This document shows positions 11,162 through 20,819 of a stretch of DNA of 64,000 nucleotides, piece by piece. The notes under the pieces are model-generated. The model was not told the DNA's origin. It worked only from the letters and a program-made list of their open reading frames with translations, and ran no database searches. Where the stretch lies: positions 46,001 through 110,000 of the forward strand of contig JAVYIG010006825.1 in NCBI GenBank assembly GCA_035222895.1. Reading direction: 5' to 3'. Within the stretch, counting starts at the first letter, position 1, and each line of letters starts with the position of its first letter. Origin of the DNA: Strongylocentrotus droebachiensis. Its lineage: Eukaryota; Echinodermata; Echinoidea; Camarodonta; Strongylocentrotidae. The translations under genes and the position numbers were made by a program.

Positions 11162-12810
11162 TTTTTTTTTTTGGGGGGGGGGGAGTTTGGGGAATCAATA
11201 CAATAGAGGGTGTCTGAATGTTTTTTTTCCTACACACAAAGCATACCGGTAGTAGTAAATGGTGCTATGAGTATAGGTGTGTGTACCAATGATCTCTAGG
11301 CCCATTGTTAGACTTACATAATCCTGGAATGATCTTGTGACCCGCCATTATGATGACCAAGTTTGAATTGTTCTAGACCTAGCACACCTGCATGGTGGAG
11401 AGAGAGAGAAAAAAACAAAACTTGTGTTGAATAAAAGGTCAGTTCTTAATTTACAAAGGTCTCTAAGACAAACAGAAACTGCATGGATCAGGCTGTCACA
11501 GTAGTACTATGGCCTAAATTTTGTCCATGTCAAATGTTTAGCCCCCCCCCCCCCCTCCCCTCAGTTTTGGTAGGTTAATTCTCCTGCATATTATTCAGAA
11601 CTCTTGGCAAACAGCCTGAATCATTTTCATGCCCAGGATTTGTTCTAACATAAAACATGATCTAAAAAGAAGGGAAAAGATTTTGAAAAAGTGACACAAT
11701 TAGGAAAAGGAACCTAAAAATGGTTTAAATTACATAATGAAATTTCCTTTGGTCCTTTTGGAGTTGTATAAGAGGTCATAAAGATATTGAAGAAAGTCCC
11801 TAGAATGGCATTTCACGCTCATACAAAAAAAAACAGTAATAGTAGTGAGATGTGTCTAATTTTAGTATTTTTCATCAACGAGCCTTGAAAGTTGAAAGGC
11901 TATATCTTTTACGTCAAAAAATCCATAACTGCGTGTAAAGTGTATGGGGGCACAGTCATGGGGACATTTGTTATTATAATCAGATAATTAAAATTCTCTG
12001 GCTCGAATTTCGACAAAATTTTCAGCACAGCTCCCTTCGATTTCATTTATCTTTAAAAACATTCAGTTAGACTTAGAAAATGTATAATAAAGGAATATTT
12101 ATGATGGTTAGTTCTATTTGATGCATATATTTCTTTGAAAGCAAAAGTGAAGGCTCTCCTTAATTCTTTCCTTTTTGTTCAGCGTCCGGAGTGACGCTGG
12201 ATACACGACACTCCATTATGATTATACTAGTATAGAAGTAGTATATAGTGCTACGAGTATGGTACAAACTAAAAATCAGTCAGTTCCGTTTTGGGATATA
12301 TTCTAATGACTGGCTTAATTCAGTCTAGCGTGATAATATAAAATATGATATTTATATTGATATCAATTTATGATGTATCATATTAATATGTTAACACCGT
12401 TCATGCAAGCGCTCAAACATATGTATGATGTAACAGAAGTTGAACTTAAACTTTAACTTAAAGCATTGATACAAAATTACAATACAGCGTATATATATAT
12501 ATAATTATACTTTTATATAAAATAGAGTAGGAATAGGATTCACTGAAAAAGCTCTCGAGGAGGATCGAGAGCGTCAAGAGGCAAAATATGTTTAAAAACT
12601 CCTTCAAGCAGACAGATTTTCTGTCTAAATCCTGACAAGTATAGAATCAGTAAGCACGGAAAGTTAGTATTAGTTATTATCGCCAATGCAATGAGCATTG
12701 CGATTTGATTTGTTGGACTTACGATTTCCAGCCTTTTTCGCCAGCCAGTAAACTGCGGCACTGCCTATTCCTCCGCACCCGACCACAGCATAATCGTACA
12801 CATGAGACAT
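963..12810 (-). CDS. PIPOX: Peroxisomal sarcosine / L-pipecolate oxidase, 8 exons
   Basis: Flavoenzyme of the monomeric sarcosine oxidase family, which oxidises N-methyl or cyclic imino acids and makes H2O2 in peroxisomes. Exons on the minus strand: 12810-12723, 11387-11318, 9579-9388, 7501-7291, 6588-6422, 5119-4930 (exon 6a), 2302-2169 and 1137-963. All junctions are GT-AG and phases agree, giving 408 aa, close to the roughly 390 aa usual for the family. The N-terminus carries the FAD dinucleotide motif GCGGIG (residues 11-16). Exon 2 encodes the LEQF...HSRI segment after the second beta strand. Exon 6 carries Lys269, matching the oxygen-activating lysine of bacterial MSOX. Exon 7 has KTCLYAMTPD, whose Cys317 fits the covalent flavin cysteine. 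The last residues SKL form a PTS1 peroxisomal signal. The start is the only ATG directly before the Rossmann motif. A second version of exon 6 (4232-4046) is listed separately. Confidence 0.93.
1215..1475. mobile_element. MITE, family A copy 1
   Basis: Element of about 260 bp with imperfect inverted ends (left GAGGGTTCAGTGA, right TCACTGACCCCTC). An inverted copy with the same internal order lies at 21277-21535. It has no ORF. It sits in the last intron of the PIPOX-like gene. Confidence 0.7.
1651..1865 (+). mobile_element. tRNA-derived SINE
   Basis: The head reads like a tRNA with an A-box-like TGGTCTAGTGG and a degraded B box. It is followed by a body with CCTTTGGCAAGACATTAATC that is shared with the SINE at 37110-37345. 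This is a non-autonomous retroposon in a PIPOX intron. Confidence 0.7.
2642..3203. mobile_element. hAT-like MITE with intact 8-bp TSD
   Basis: The element spans 2650-3195. It begins CAGGCCTTCTCAACT and ends AGTTGAGAAGGCCTG, and is flanked on both sides by GATTAGAG (2642-2649 and 3196-3203). The 8-bp duplication and CAG...CTG termini indicate mobilisation by a hAT transposase. The interior is A-rich and non-coding. It lies in the PIPOX intron between exons 6b and 7. Confidence 0.9.
3390..3480 (-). pseudogene. LINE reverse transcriptase scrap (motif B)
   Basis: The minus strand reads MGVPQGSFVGSKLF, the conserved G-PQGS-lG-LF block of non-LTR reverse transcriptases. Flanking residues decay quickly, so this is a short dead fragment in a PIPOX intron. 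Confidence 0.65.
4046..4232 (-). CDS. PIPOX: Alternative exon 6b of the PIPOX-like gene
   Basis: This 187-nt exon has the same entry phase (completing an AG-split Arg codon) and the same exit phase as exon 6a (4930-5119, 190 nt). It has its own acceptor CACAG and donor GTGAGT. The two exons share the frame of HGNTG-KIGIDA-GP and S-R-F-PDP-RE but differ elsewhere. The key lysine before IGID is kept in both, while the residues before it, which line the substrate pocket in this family, differ strongly (YHTGFGHEPYALPL against FYYFKHSIYCVPI). Each exon is 1 mod 3, and including both or skipping both shifts the frame. This is the classic layout of mutually exclusive exons. Alternatively one copy could be a decaying duplicate, but both are open and have good splice sites. 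Confidence 0.85.
5470..5723 (+). mobile_element. 3' end of a CR1/L2-type LINE
   Basis: The reading frame gives LWNTLPQWIKNSSSAEVLEN, the end of a LINE ORF2, then a stop. After that come an untranslated tail with the GCGCCTTAAGCATTTGACTG block and a (TTA)n 3' terminus, typical of the CR1/L2 group. It is 5'-truncated and lies in the PIPOX intron between exons 5 and 6a. Confidence 0.75.
7601..8263. repeat. Tandem duplication unit A with 21-bp minisatellite
   Basis: About 180 bp of unique sequence (7601-7780) is followed by a minisatellite (7780-8263) with unit near ATCTGGTAATATTATATACAT. The same order recurs from 8635, an offset of 1034 bp. The open frames over the minisatellite (MYIILPD repeats and the like) follow from a 21-bp, stop-free unit and are not genes. 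It lies in the PIPOX intron between exons 3 and 4. Confidence 0.85.
8264..8638. mobile_element. TTAA-flanked MITE, family B copy 1
   Basis: The element 8268-8634 has inverted ends AGGTAAAGACCAGTA and TACTGGTCTTTACCT and TTAA on each side, as piggyBac-type elements do. A relative lies at 51217-52393. It sits exactly at the junction of the two tandem duplication units. Confidence 0.8.
8635..9300. repeat. Tandem duplication unit B with 21-bp minisatellite
   Basis: Second copy of the 7601-8263 block, starting from the same TTAAATGTGAAAAA. The first 180 bp differ from unit A by only a few substitutions. The minisatellite runs to about 9295 and ends just before PIPOX exon 3. Confidence 0.85.
9580..11317. 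other. PIPOX intron 2, low-complexity only
   Basis: No exon, RNA gene or clear transposon was seen. It is AT-rich, with a (TTTA)n tract at about 11070-11160 followed by poly-T and poly-G. Confidence 0.5.
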
Positions 12811-13621
12811 TTTCCAAGATAGGTCTGCGGCCGTTGGCGTACTAGCTAACGTCTAATTTTCCATTGAGCTAATATAGTAGTAACTCCATAAGTTGTTAAT
12901 AACAATAACAGCTAGTGTAGATCGGGTCAATGTTCTCAATATAATTATATGAGTCAATTAGGTCGGTCGGATCGTACGTACCGCCTCAATATTGAGTCAT
13001 AGTCTGCAAACACAGGCTCTGATATGATATTACGAATATTATATCTTAATTTAAGTCAATCCAAAGGTCAATCGGCACCAAGAAAAATTATCAAAATTAA
13101 AATAATATAATTAAAAGGAAACAATAATATACAACATACAACTTCAGGCTTCCATTGTACGCATCATCTAAAAAGTGTGTGTATGTCTAGACTAGACAAC
13201 AACTGATTGTCATTTGGCGACTGACAAAAGGCAGGTGACCCGAAGGCTCTCCATACTTTGTTTACAAACGAATAGATCAGTAGAGGTCAGTGGGCCAAGG
13301 GCACATTCAGGTCGAGGTAGCTCAATGCAAGAACATGGAAATAACCTCCGAAACAAATTTGAAACAGAAATTATTTCAACTGTATAGTATCATTTTTTTT
13401 AAAGCACTTAATATAATAGAGGAGGGCAACATTGTGCAAACTATAGCTAGCTGAAGTGGGACATCTCATCTTATTACGTACGCGACAAACAGATGCTGGT
13501 GATTGTACGTCACGCCGGACAGATACAGATATAGCTAGGCCTACATGCAGATACAGAAGGAAAACAAAAAGTTCAATCCAAGTTGAGTTCCAGTATGGTA
13601 CAAGTTGCAATTTATAATACT
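12811..13621. promoter_or_regulatory. Upstream region of the PIPOX-like gene
   Basis: This is the sequence 5' of the PIPOX start and should hold its promoter. No TATA box or other confident element was recognised. The next gene on the other side, TK2-like, is transcribed divergently about 6.4 kb away. Confidence 0.3.
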
Positions 13622-13916
13622 GGTGATTCCAGTGGCGGATCCAGGGGGGGGGGGGGGACCCGGGGGGCCCGGGCCCCCCCCTTGAGAAAAAAATCATGTA
13701 AAATCACGTGATTTTTACCTTTTTGGGGGGTTGGGCCCCCCCCCCCCCTGGCGCTCAAGGGGGGGGGGGGTGCAAATTGAAAATTTTTCGAGGACCAAAA
13801 AAAAAAAAAAAAAATGTGCTCACTACCCCCCCCCCCCCCCCCCCCCCACTGAGCGACTTTTCGGTCGGCGCGATTTTCAAATTTTCGGGAGCAAAAAAAA
13901 AAAAATTGTGCTCACT

Positions 13917-13951
<35 letters not shown>

Positions 13952-14060
13952 ACTGAGCGCCTTTCCGGCGGCGCGATTTTCCAATTTTCGGGAGCAAACA
14001 AAAATGAAGAAAGTTGGGCCCCCTCCCCTAAGAAATCCTGGATCCGCGCCTGGGTGATTC
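13622..14060. mobile_element. hAT-like G/C-tract MITE with 8-bp TSD
   Basis: The element 13630-14052 starts CAGTGGCGGATCCAGG and ends CCTGGATCCGCGCCTG, with GGTGATTC duplicated at 13622-13629 and 14053-14060. The interior has about two 80-bp tandem units (poly-C, then ACTGAGCG-CTTTTC-G, then TTTTCGGGAGCAAA). Proline- and glycine-rich open frames over the C and G tracts are artefacts. The same internal unit appears in the 14621-15089 element. Confidence 0.88.
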
Positions 14061-14090
14061 CAATCCCCCCAAATGCAGGCCCCCAAAATG

Positions 14091-14305
14091 AAAAGGCTAA
14101 ATTCCAACGGTATTTGAAAGATAAAATAAACCTCCCTCAAAACAAAAGGGCTTGAAAATGTCTTTTTGTGGGAAAATAATTACGACCATTATAGTTGTCG
14201 AATCTATTTTAGCGATCGCGGTCGTTAACGTCTGATTTTGTACCGAATGGTCGTACGTTTTGTGCTGCGTAAACTTGGATTCAATCGGTTCAATTTTGAC
14301 CATTT
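14091..14305. repeat. Dispersed repeat, inverted partner at 63125-63345
   Basis: Shared blocks include AAACAAAAGGGCTTGAAAATG here (reverse complement of CATTTTCAAGCCCTTTTGTTT-like sequence there) and a CCGAATGGTCGTA block. It is about 215 bp, non-coding and of unknown class. Confidence 0.65.
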
Positions 14306-14612
14306 ATTGACGTAGGCCTACAAAAATGCTCAAGTACCTTTATACAGCTCTATTATGTATGTGATTAACCAACGAAAAAAAGAAGTCACGTATAGGGCCA
14401 TTTACCGTCTCATCCAAACACATTGTCCTGAAAAAGGATAATGAAGAAAAAAGGGCAATATATGGTTTAATAAGGAGAATCATTAGAAAATGGAAATGAT
14501 GGCCGAGTTTACGGAAATAAATATGAACCGTTGAACATGTAAGAAAAGTTGCAAAAATAATTACTCTCTTTAATACAAAAACATGCTGCCGTATTAATGT
14601 GTCCAACATACT

Positions 14613-15097
14613 CGTACGTTCAGGGGCGTACGCAGGGGGGGGGGGGGGGTTGGGGGTGCAAAAACTGTCACGAGCATCGACCCAGCGTATTGACACTAGG
14701 CAGGGAAGGATGTCCTCCTCGAGTTCACTTTCCTTTGACCAGCATTCAAAACTGAAGGAGAACAAGAAGCTAACGGTATGATAAAAAACCTAACCCCCCC
14801 CCCTTTGGATTTTTTTTTTTTTTTTTTAAATTATATTTTTAAAAAAAAATTAAAAAAAGTATCCGCTTACCCCCCCCCCCCCCCCCGACTGAGCGACTTT
14901 TCGGCTGACTGAATCGTTGCGATTTTGTTTGGACTCCAAAAAAAACAAAAAAAAGTGTACGTTTACCCCCCACCCCCCCCCCCCCCCACTGAGCGACTTT
15001 TCAGCCGGCGCGGTTTTAAATTTTTCGGGAGCAAAATATTTTGGGCCCGATTTTAAACCCCCCCCCCCCCCCCACTTTAAAAAATCCTGCGTACGTT
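14613..15097 (+). mobile_element. hAT-like MITE carrying a captured piece of TK2 exon 1
   Basis: The element 14621-15089 starts CAGGGGCGTACGCAGG and ends in CCTG, with CGTACGTT on both sides (14613-14620 and 15090-15097). Positions 14660-14782 match 19329-19451 with two substitutions in roughly 122 bp. They cover most of TK2 exon 1 and its splice donor GTATGAT. The rest is the ACTGAGCGACTTTTC...TCGGGAGCAAA unit shared with the element at 13630. The captured piece stays open in the TK2 frame and reaches an ATG outside the element at 14599. Donor identity implies recent capture or conversion. Confidence 0.88.
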
Positions 15098-15321
15098 AAT
15101 GACTAAGTGGAACAGCTTACAAAGTTATACCAAGTAATAACTCTTGGTTATACGGAGTTGTTAGTTGACAGAAATTTTCAGAGACCTATATGACCAAAGG
15201 CAATTTTGATCTCAATTAGAAAAGTGATTATGTCCTCAAATATTTATGATTAAATGGAATGTTACAATATTGATTTAAGGTCGAAAGTAGACTGGCTCAT
15301 AAATCAACCTATTTATTCGAA

Positions 15322-15665
15322 CAAAATATTTGCAAGTCAAATTGTTATAAATCATATTCTATCCCCATGCATACTCTTCTAACAAATATTTATAAAAAAT
15401 AACATCATGCATAAATATACATTTTTTGTGTGCCTTTTTTTCTTTTCTTTTTTTTCTTCACCGAACCTGAAAAAAATGTTATCGGTAATTAAAGGAAATA
15501 TTTGCGAGTCAAATTGTTATAAATCATATTCTGTCCCCATGCATACTCTTCTAACAAATATTTATGAAAAATAACATCATGCATAAATATACATTTTTTT
15601 GTGTGCCTTTTTTCTTTTTGTTTTGGCACTGGAAAAAAAAATGTTATCGGTAATTAAAGGAAATA
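15322..15665. repeat. Two-copy tandem duplication, about 172 bp unit
   Basis: Both copies contain GTCAAATTGTTATAAATCAT and CCCCATGCATACTCTTCTAA, and end with a T-rich tract and ATGTTATCGGTAATTAAAGG. Differences are few. It is non-coding. Confidence 0.85.
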
Positions 15666-15789
15666 CATCAGCTGCACACACCGAGGTATGTTCAGCGTTT
15701 CAAGAGCGAACAAATGCCGTCCTTAATATCATTCCGGGGGGGTTTTCAATTTGAAAGTTTGGTTTCTTTGATTATATTATTAACCCTAT

Positions 15790-16645
15790 GTATTTACCAG
15801 GGGCGTAGACAACGGGGGGGATGAGGGGGATGCATCCCCCCCACCTCAAAAGGTGGGGGGGATGGCATGTACAATCATCCCCCCCAGGTTTTTGGGAATG
15901 ATATTTGCTTACTTAATAAGTCATAATGATGATAATAATAGTAATAATAATAATGATAACAATTATAATATTAATAATAATAATAATAATTATGATGATG
16001 ATAATAATAATCCTCATCATTATTGAAATTGTGTTTATTGTTATTAGCCGCATTCACACGGTGAAAGCCAATTCAGACGGTAAAAAATAGAAAATCTTAC
16101 AAGTATTTTGTGGTTATCTTGTGGTTTGGAAACCACAAGATAACCACAAGATTAAACAGGCGCGGATCTACGGGGGGGTTAGGGGGTTTAAACCCCCCCC
16201 TTGGGCGGCCCAAAAAACAAACAAAACAAAAAAAGGAAAAAAAAAAGAAAAAAAGAAAGAAAAAAAGAAAAAAAAAAAACGCACGCTGGAGAGGAACCCT
16301 TTCAAGTGCAAATATTGTGAGAAGATATTCAACTCATCTGGTAACTTAACCAAACACATGATAACTCTGGATATAACTGTGTATTTAACTGTTACTTGAT
16401 TTAAAAAGACGTTATCATGCACTGCTTTTTATGGTCTCCATTGTGTTAATATATGCAAGGAAAACATCACTTACGGGGTTCAAATAAACACCCAAAAAAA
16501 AATCGGCTCGCCGCTTCGCGGCTCGTGGACGATGCTCCGCATCGTCATTATTTTGGTCACCCCCCCCCCCCTTAGCAAAAAGCTAGATCCGCCCCTGAGT
16601 CATCCCCCCCAGGTGTACGAACCTGTCTACGCCACTGGTATTTAC
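15790..16645. mobile_element. Composite hAT-like element, copy 1
   Basis: The element 15798-16637 (840 bp) starts CAGGGGCGTAGACAAC and ends CCTGTCTACGCCACTG, with target duplication GTATTTAC at 15790-15797 and 16638-16645. A second pair of inverted ends lies inside (CAGGCGCGGATCTA at 16157 and TAGATCCGCCCCTG ending 16597) with no target duplication of its own. Between them is a truncated C2H2 zinc-finger fragment (FKCKYCEKIFNSSGNLTKH, about 16297-16355), lacking the second zinc-binding histidine. A 19-bp-arm hairpin (TTATCTTGTGGTTT) lies at 16109-16148. Copies 2 and 3 are at 51412-52250 and 55191-56023. Confidence 0.92.
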
Positions 16646-19249
16646 AAACAAAAGATTTTAGTTATATCAGAATCGGTTTCATAATTCATATCGATCCGTT
16701 TTGAATGGTTTGAAATGCCATCACATTTATATACACTCAAACTCATTATAATTTGAGAAATAATAGCTTTGCAATTATGTTTATTCTTTATGGGATATGT
16801 CGTCTGCTTGGGCAGTATTGGTCCATTATGTGACGTCATTAAAACATCGTTATTTTTCTGGCGAACCTGGTTGTATTTGTATTTTTTATCAACCACCCGA
16901 TATGTAGTTGACCTAAAACTTGTACGATGGCCATATGTTAGCTTACCAGTTTCTAGTGATATATTAGCCCGGTATATTAGTTGACATAATTGTAAGTTTC
17001 TTTGAATTTCCACTTTATATATGTTTAAGTTCCATAATAGAATCGTGTCACCGTGATGCACACAAAACAGGTATTCGGTAGAAATAGAATAATTAAAACA
17101 GTTCAGAATACATTCGAATTAGAACCAATCGCTCCAGTTTACAATTCTAAAACAACTAAATTTGTAGCAGTACTTAATTGTTACGAAATGCAGTTTTGTA
17201 TTGGAGGTTTACACTTGGCGCTCCATAAACACCAAAATCTCTGTTTGTACTCTATTCAGCCTGAAACGTGCCGAGACTTGAGTGAAATTGCGCAACGAAG
17301 TGGTGAAATTTTGATAAAAAGGCTACGTATATCGTAGTCAAGGCATACCACTACTTTCCGTTCTTGAAGGTAAGTGATTCTTAGGTAAGTGATTCTTGGG
17401 TAACTGATAATTTTAATGAAAATTCATAGGGTAATAAATAAAGCAAGTTGAAAGTCTGAGTAAATGTTGTGTGACTTACAATTAGGCTTAGATCTAGGCC
17501 TAGCTGAGATTGAGAATCATATCCAGACTTTGATTTTGACCCGTAACTCCGGCGTGGAGATACCCTCTTAAAACATACCCAAAATGAAGTATTACATTCA
17601 TCAAATGTTCAAATAATGGTCATGATTTAAAATTCGTTATGTTTCTTACCTGTTTCGTGTCAATTTTCTTATTTTTCGGAAATACTTTGATATTCTGTAC
17701 AATTCTCACAGGTTTCATGTGGGTTGCGGGTAGTCTGCAAGGACAGACCCTAAGCCTAATTTGACACTTTATCAAACAATCATTGTGCCTTGAGAGAAGC
17801 CTAGCCCAGCTACCTACTGGTTATAACAGAATCTGGAATAGAAAACGAAGAAGTAATCCCAATACTCCTGAAATCAACAGATATTAATCACCAACAGGCT
17901 CCGGTTAACTTCGTAGTCAGAACTAAAAGGGTACACGTACCTGTACCTGTACCCCTACTAACCACCTTGCACCGCACATAATTATTTGAGCCCAATATGT
18001 TTCGCTTTTTATAGTGAGTATACATGTACATGAAGAAGAAGAGTGAGAAAGAAGAAAAAAAAGAAGAAAAAAAGAAATTAGAAGAGAGAACTGTCTATAT
18101 TAAAGGGAGTGGATCGCCAGTTTCCATGTGCAGAAGGCCATAATTCGCTGACACCAGACTTGGTGGAAATACCATTAATGGGGGTACAATTTTGCACACA
18201 GCAAACCCATAGTCCAGTCAAGAATTACCCCCAATCTCTGGAAGAGCTCGAGAGTCTTCGGCAAATCAAAGCATTACATAAGGTCCAATGGTCATAAAAC
18301 TCAAGGCTAACCCTGGTGATTGACAACACCTGTTATTGGGTAAACACCCGAACGGTGTCGAATTCCCCATGAGAGCCGACTACTCAGTGACTTTAACGTT
18401 CTTCATGTATCATGATCTGTTTTTTATTGGTTTTCGGACAAAATTTTGAAGAAACGCGGTGGAGACGACTAGACATATTGGTGGACGTCGGAGGGCCTAG
18501 GCTCAGCATTAGGCTGAGTTGAGAAGCTTGTCACAACGTACCGTGTCCGAGTTGGTCCTTGGGCGTCCTATATAGCCGATAAGCCTTATGCTCGCCAGCC
18601 ACTGAATTCTTCATCATTAAATAAAAGTTTAGCTTTTAAAAATCCAATTTATCCAAATCTATATATCAAAAAAAGTAAATCTAATTTTAAAGGAATAAAA
18701 ATCCTGAGAGAAGAGGCGTAAATGTTCACTTCTGAATGAAAAACGCCTATAAATTAAAACAACAACAACAACATGGTTGTACATTGCATGGCCTATGGTA
18801 GTCTTATAGTGCAGATTCACTTTTACGACTGACCAGGGTTTGTGCTTGCAGACTAGGTTGCGGGTTAAGTTATCTACCGTAATGAGGATCTGACGCCGGG
18901 TATGAATGTATAATAGTCTATAGGGCGTTTATCCTGGCTGGAAATGCATGTAACATTTTGTATACAATAAAGGCTGAATTCGTGCTGCCAAATTAAAAAT
19001 GACTTTTTGATAACATCAATTGCTGTTAAGCATGCAAGGGGAGTTTGTTGAATGAGTTGATGCCTTTTTTACACTAATTTTGTTTTCTTCTATTAACTGG
19101 TTAGGTTTTGATGAGAAAACATGTTCAAGGTCAACATAATATGTACATGTAGGCCTACTGGTAGTCTTTATATGAAGGTGGTCGCTGAAGCAAGTTTTAC
19201 TGTACATCATTTGTGTTTGTATTGTTAAGGTCTGGAGAAGCCAGTAACG
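16646..19249. other. Upstream region of the TK2-like gene
   Basis: No conserved coding sequence was seen. Open frames at 16642-17061 (minus) and 17053-17337 (plus) overlap on opposite strands, match nothing I recognise, and lack splice partners. An A/G-rich tract lies at 18030-18085. The TK2 promoter and any 5' non-coding exon should be here. Confidence 0.35.
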
Positions 19250-20782
19250 ATGAGTGGGCATGTGACAGTGGCCTTAAGAAGACTGGTCCTCTCAATCCAT
19301 CCCCTGGGTTTGCTCTCCAAGTCTTGTAGAAAACTGTCACGAGCATCGACCCAGCGTATTGACACTAGGCAGAGAAGGATGTCCTCCTCGAGTTCACTTT
19401 CCTTTGACCAGCATTCCAAACTGAAGGAGAACAAGAAGCTAACGGTATGATGAATTAAAAACCAGGCAGAATTTGAAATAGGATTAATGTTGTTTATCTC
19501 TATGTGTAATTATAGACTGTTTGTAATTTGAAAACTTCACTTTTGATCTCAATAAAGAAAATCATCACCTCAGCTTTTCAGCATTAGCGTCCATCAGTGA
19601 TGCCGCCAGACTTGACCGGCCTGACATATTTGGCAAAAACTGGGTCATAGACATTTGGAAGTTTGTAGCAAACTAGCAATATGTTTCCTCAATATTCTAA
19701 ATTGTGTCTTCTTTGAAAATATTGAAAAGTTTGTAAAGCGTTTACACAGAAAGTCTTAAATTTCAAGAACTCACAGTCACTGGTTAATAATACTACTAAT
19801 ATGTCTTGTTTATATCCACTGGGGTATCCTTATCAGTATTAATACTGTCCTTCCTAAGGGACGTGTATTTATATATAACATGTGTACATGTATGTGGTTG
19901 TGTGTTAACTCTTCTTTGAAGGCATCGTTTAACAATTTTAAATCTGAGATGCACGGCGCTACATGTTATCAGTGTCTGTGATATGGTGTAATATTGAAGC
20001 CCTAAACAAAATTGAGCTTCAAATTGGTCAAGAAGTGCCTGAAAAAAGTAAAAATCTTTGTGTGACCGGTTTTACCATACTCATTTTCCCCAATAGACTG
20101 TAGTGTTATGAAAACCGTTTGGCAAACGGTTTTCAAAATTTGTAATTTCAATCATAAATATCTTGATAATCAGACAGGCGATCTGCTTATAAAAGTCATG
20201 GAGTTTCTGACTGACCTAAAGGTTTATAATTATCATTGCAGCATGGGCTAAATCCAGGATTTTGTTTCAGAATCTGAGACAAAGTTATCGGATCCCTTTA
20301 AAAAGGATTTCATCCGGCTTCTGATGGAAATATTAAATTATGGCTCAGGCTGATTCTCTCAACAATCTTTAAAAAAAAAATCATTTTTTTTTGTAAGGTT
20401 CTGTTCATATTAGTTTAAACATGTATCTCATTCTCAAAATTATAAGTAGCTGGTTGGCAATATTTTTTTGTGCCAATTTTCAAACTTCAATCCAGATATG
20501 TATTGAAGGCAATATTGGGAGTGGGAAGACCATGCTTCTTGACCACTTTTCATCGCAGACCGGCGATGTCCAAGTCATTCCTGAACCTGTCAATGCATGG
20601 AGAAATGTCAAAGGTCACAATATGCTGGTGAGTAAATGCAATGTTTGGAAAACTGGAACTTAAACAATTCACTGCTGAATTGTCTTATTCCCAGATGCTT
20701 AATACATTGTTTCTGTAGGCAGAGGGTTAAAGAAACATTTTATAATAATAATAATGATACTACATGTAGTACCAGTACTTAC

Positions 20783-20819
<37 letters not shown>

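Noticed and set aside
13708-14057. Proline- and glycine-rich open frames on both strands
   Set aside because: They come from poly-C/poly-G tracts inside a MITE with an 8-bp target duplication.
16642-17337. Frames of 139 aa (minus) and 94 aa (plus) upstream of TK2
   Set aside because: No recognisable domain, splice partner or codon pattern, and the two overlap at their starts. They could be 5' exon sequence but nothing supports it.
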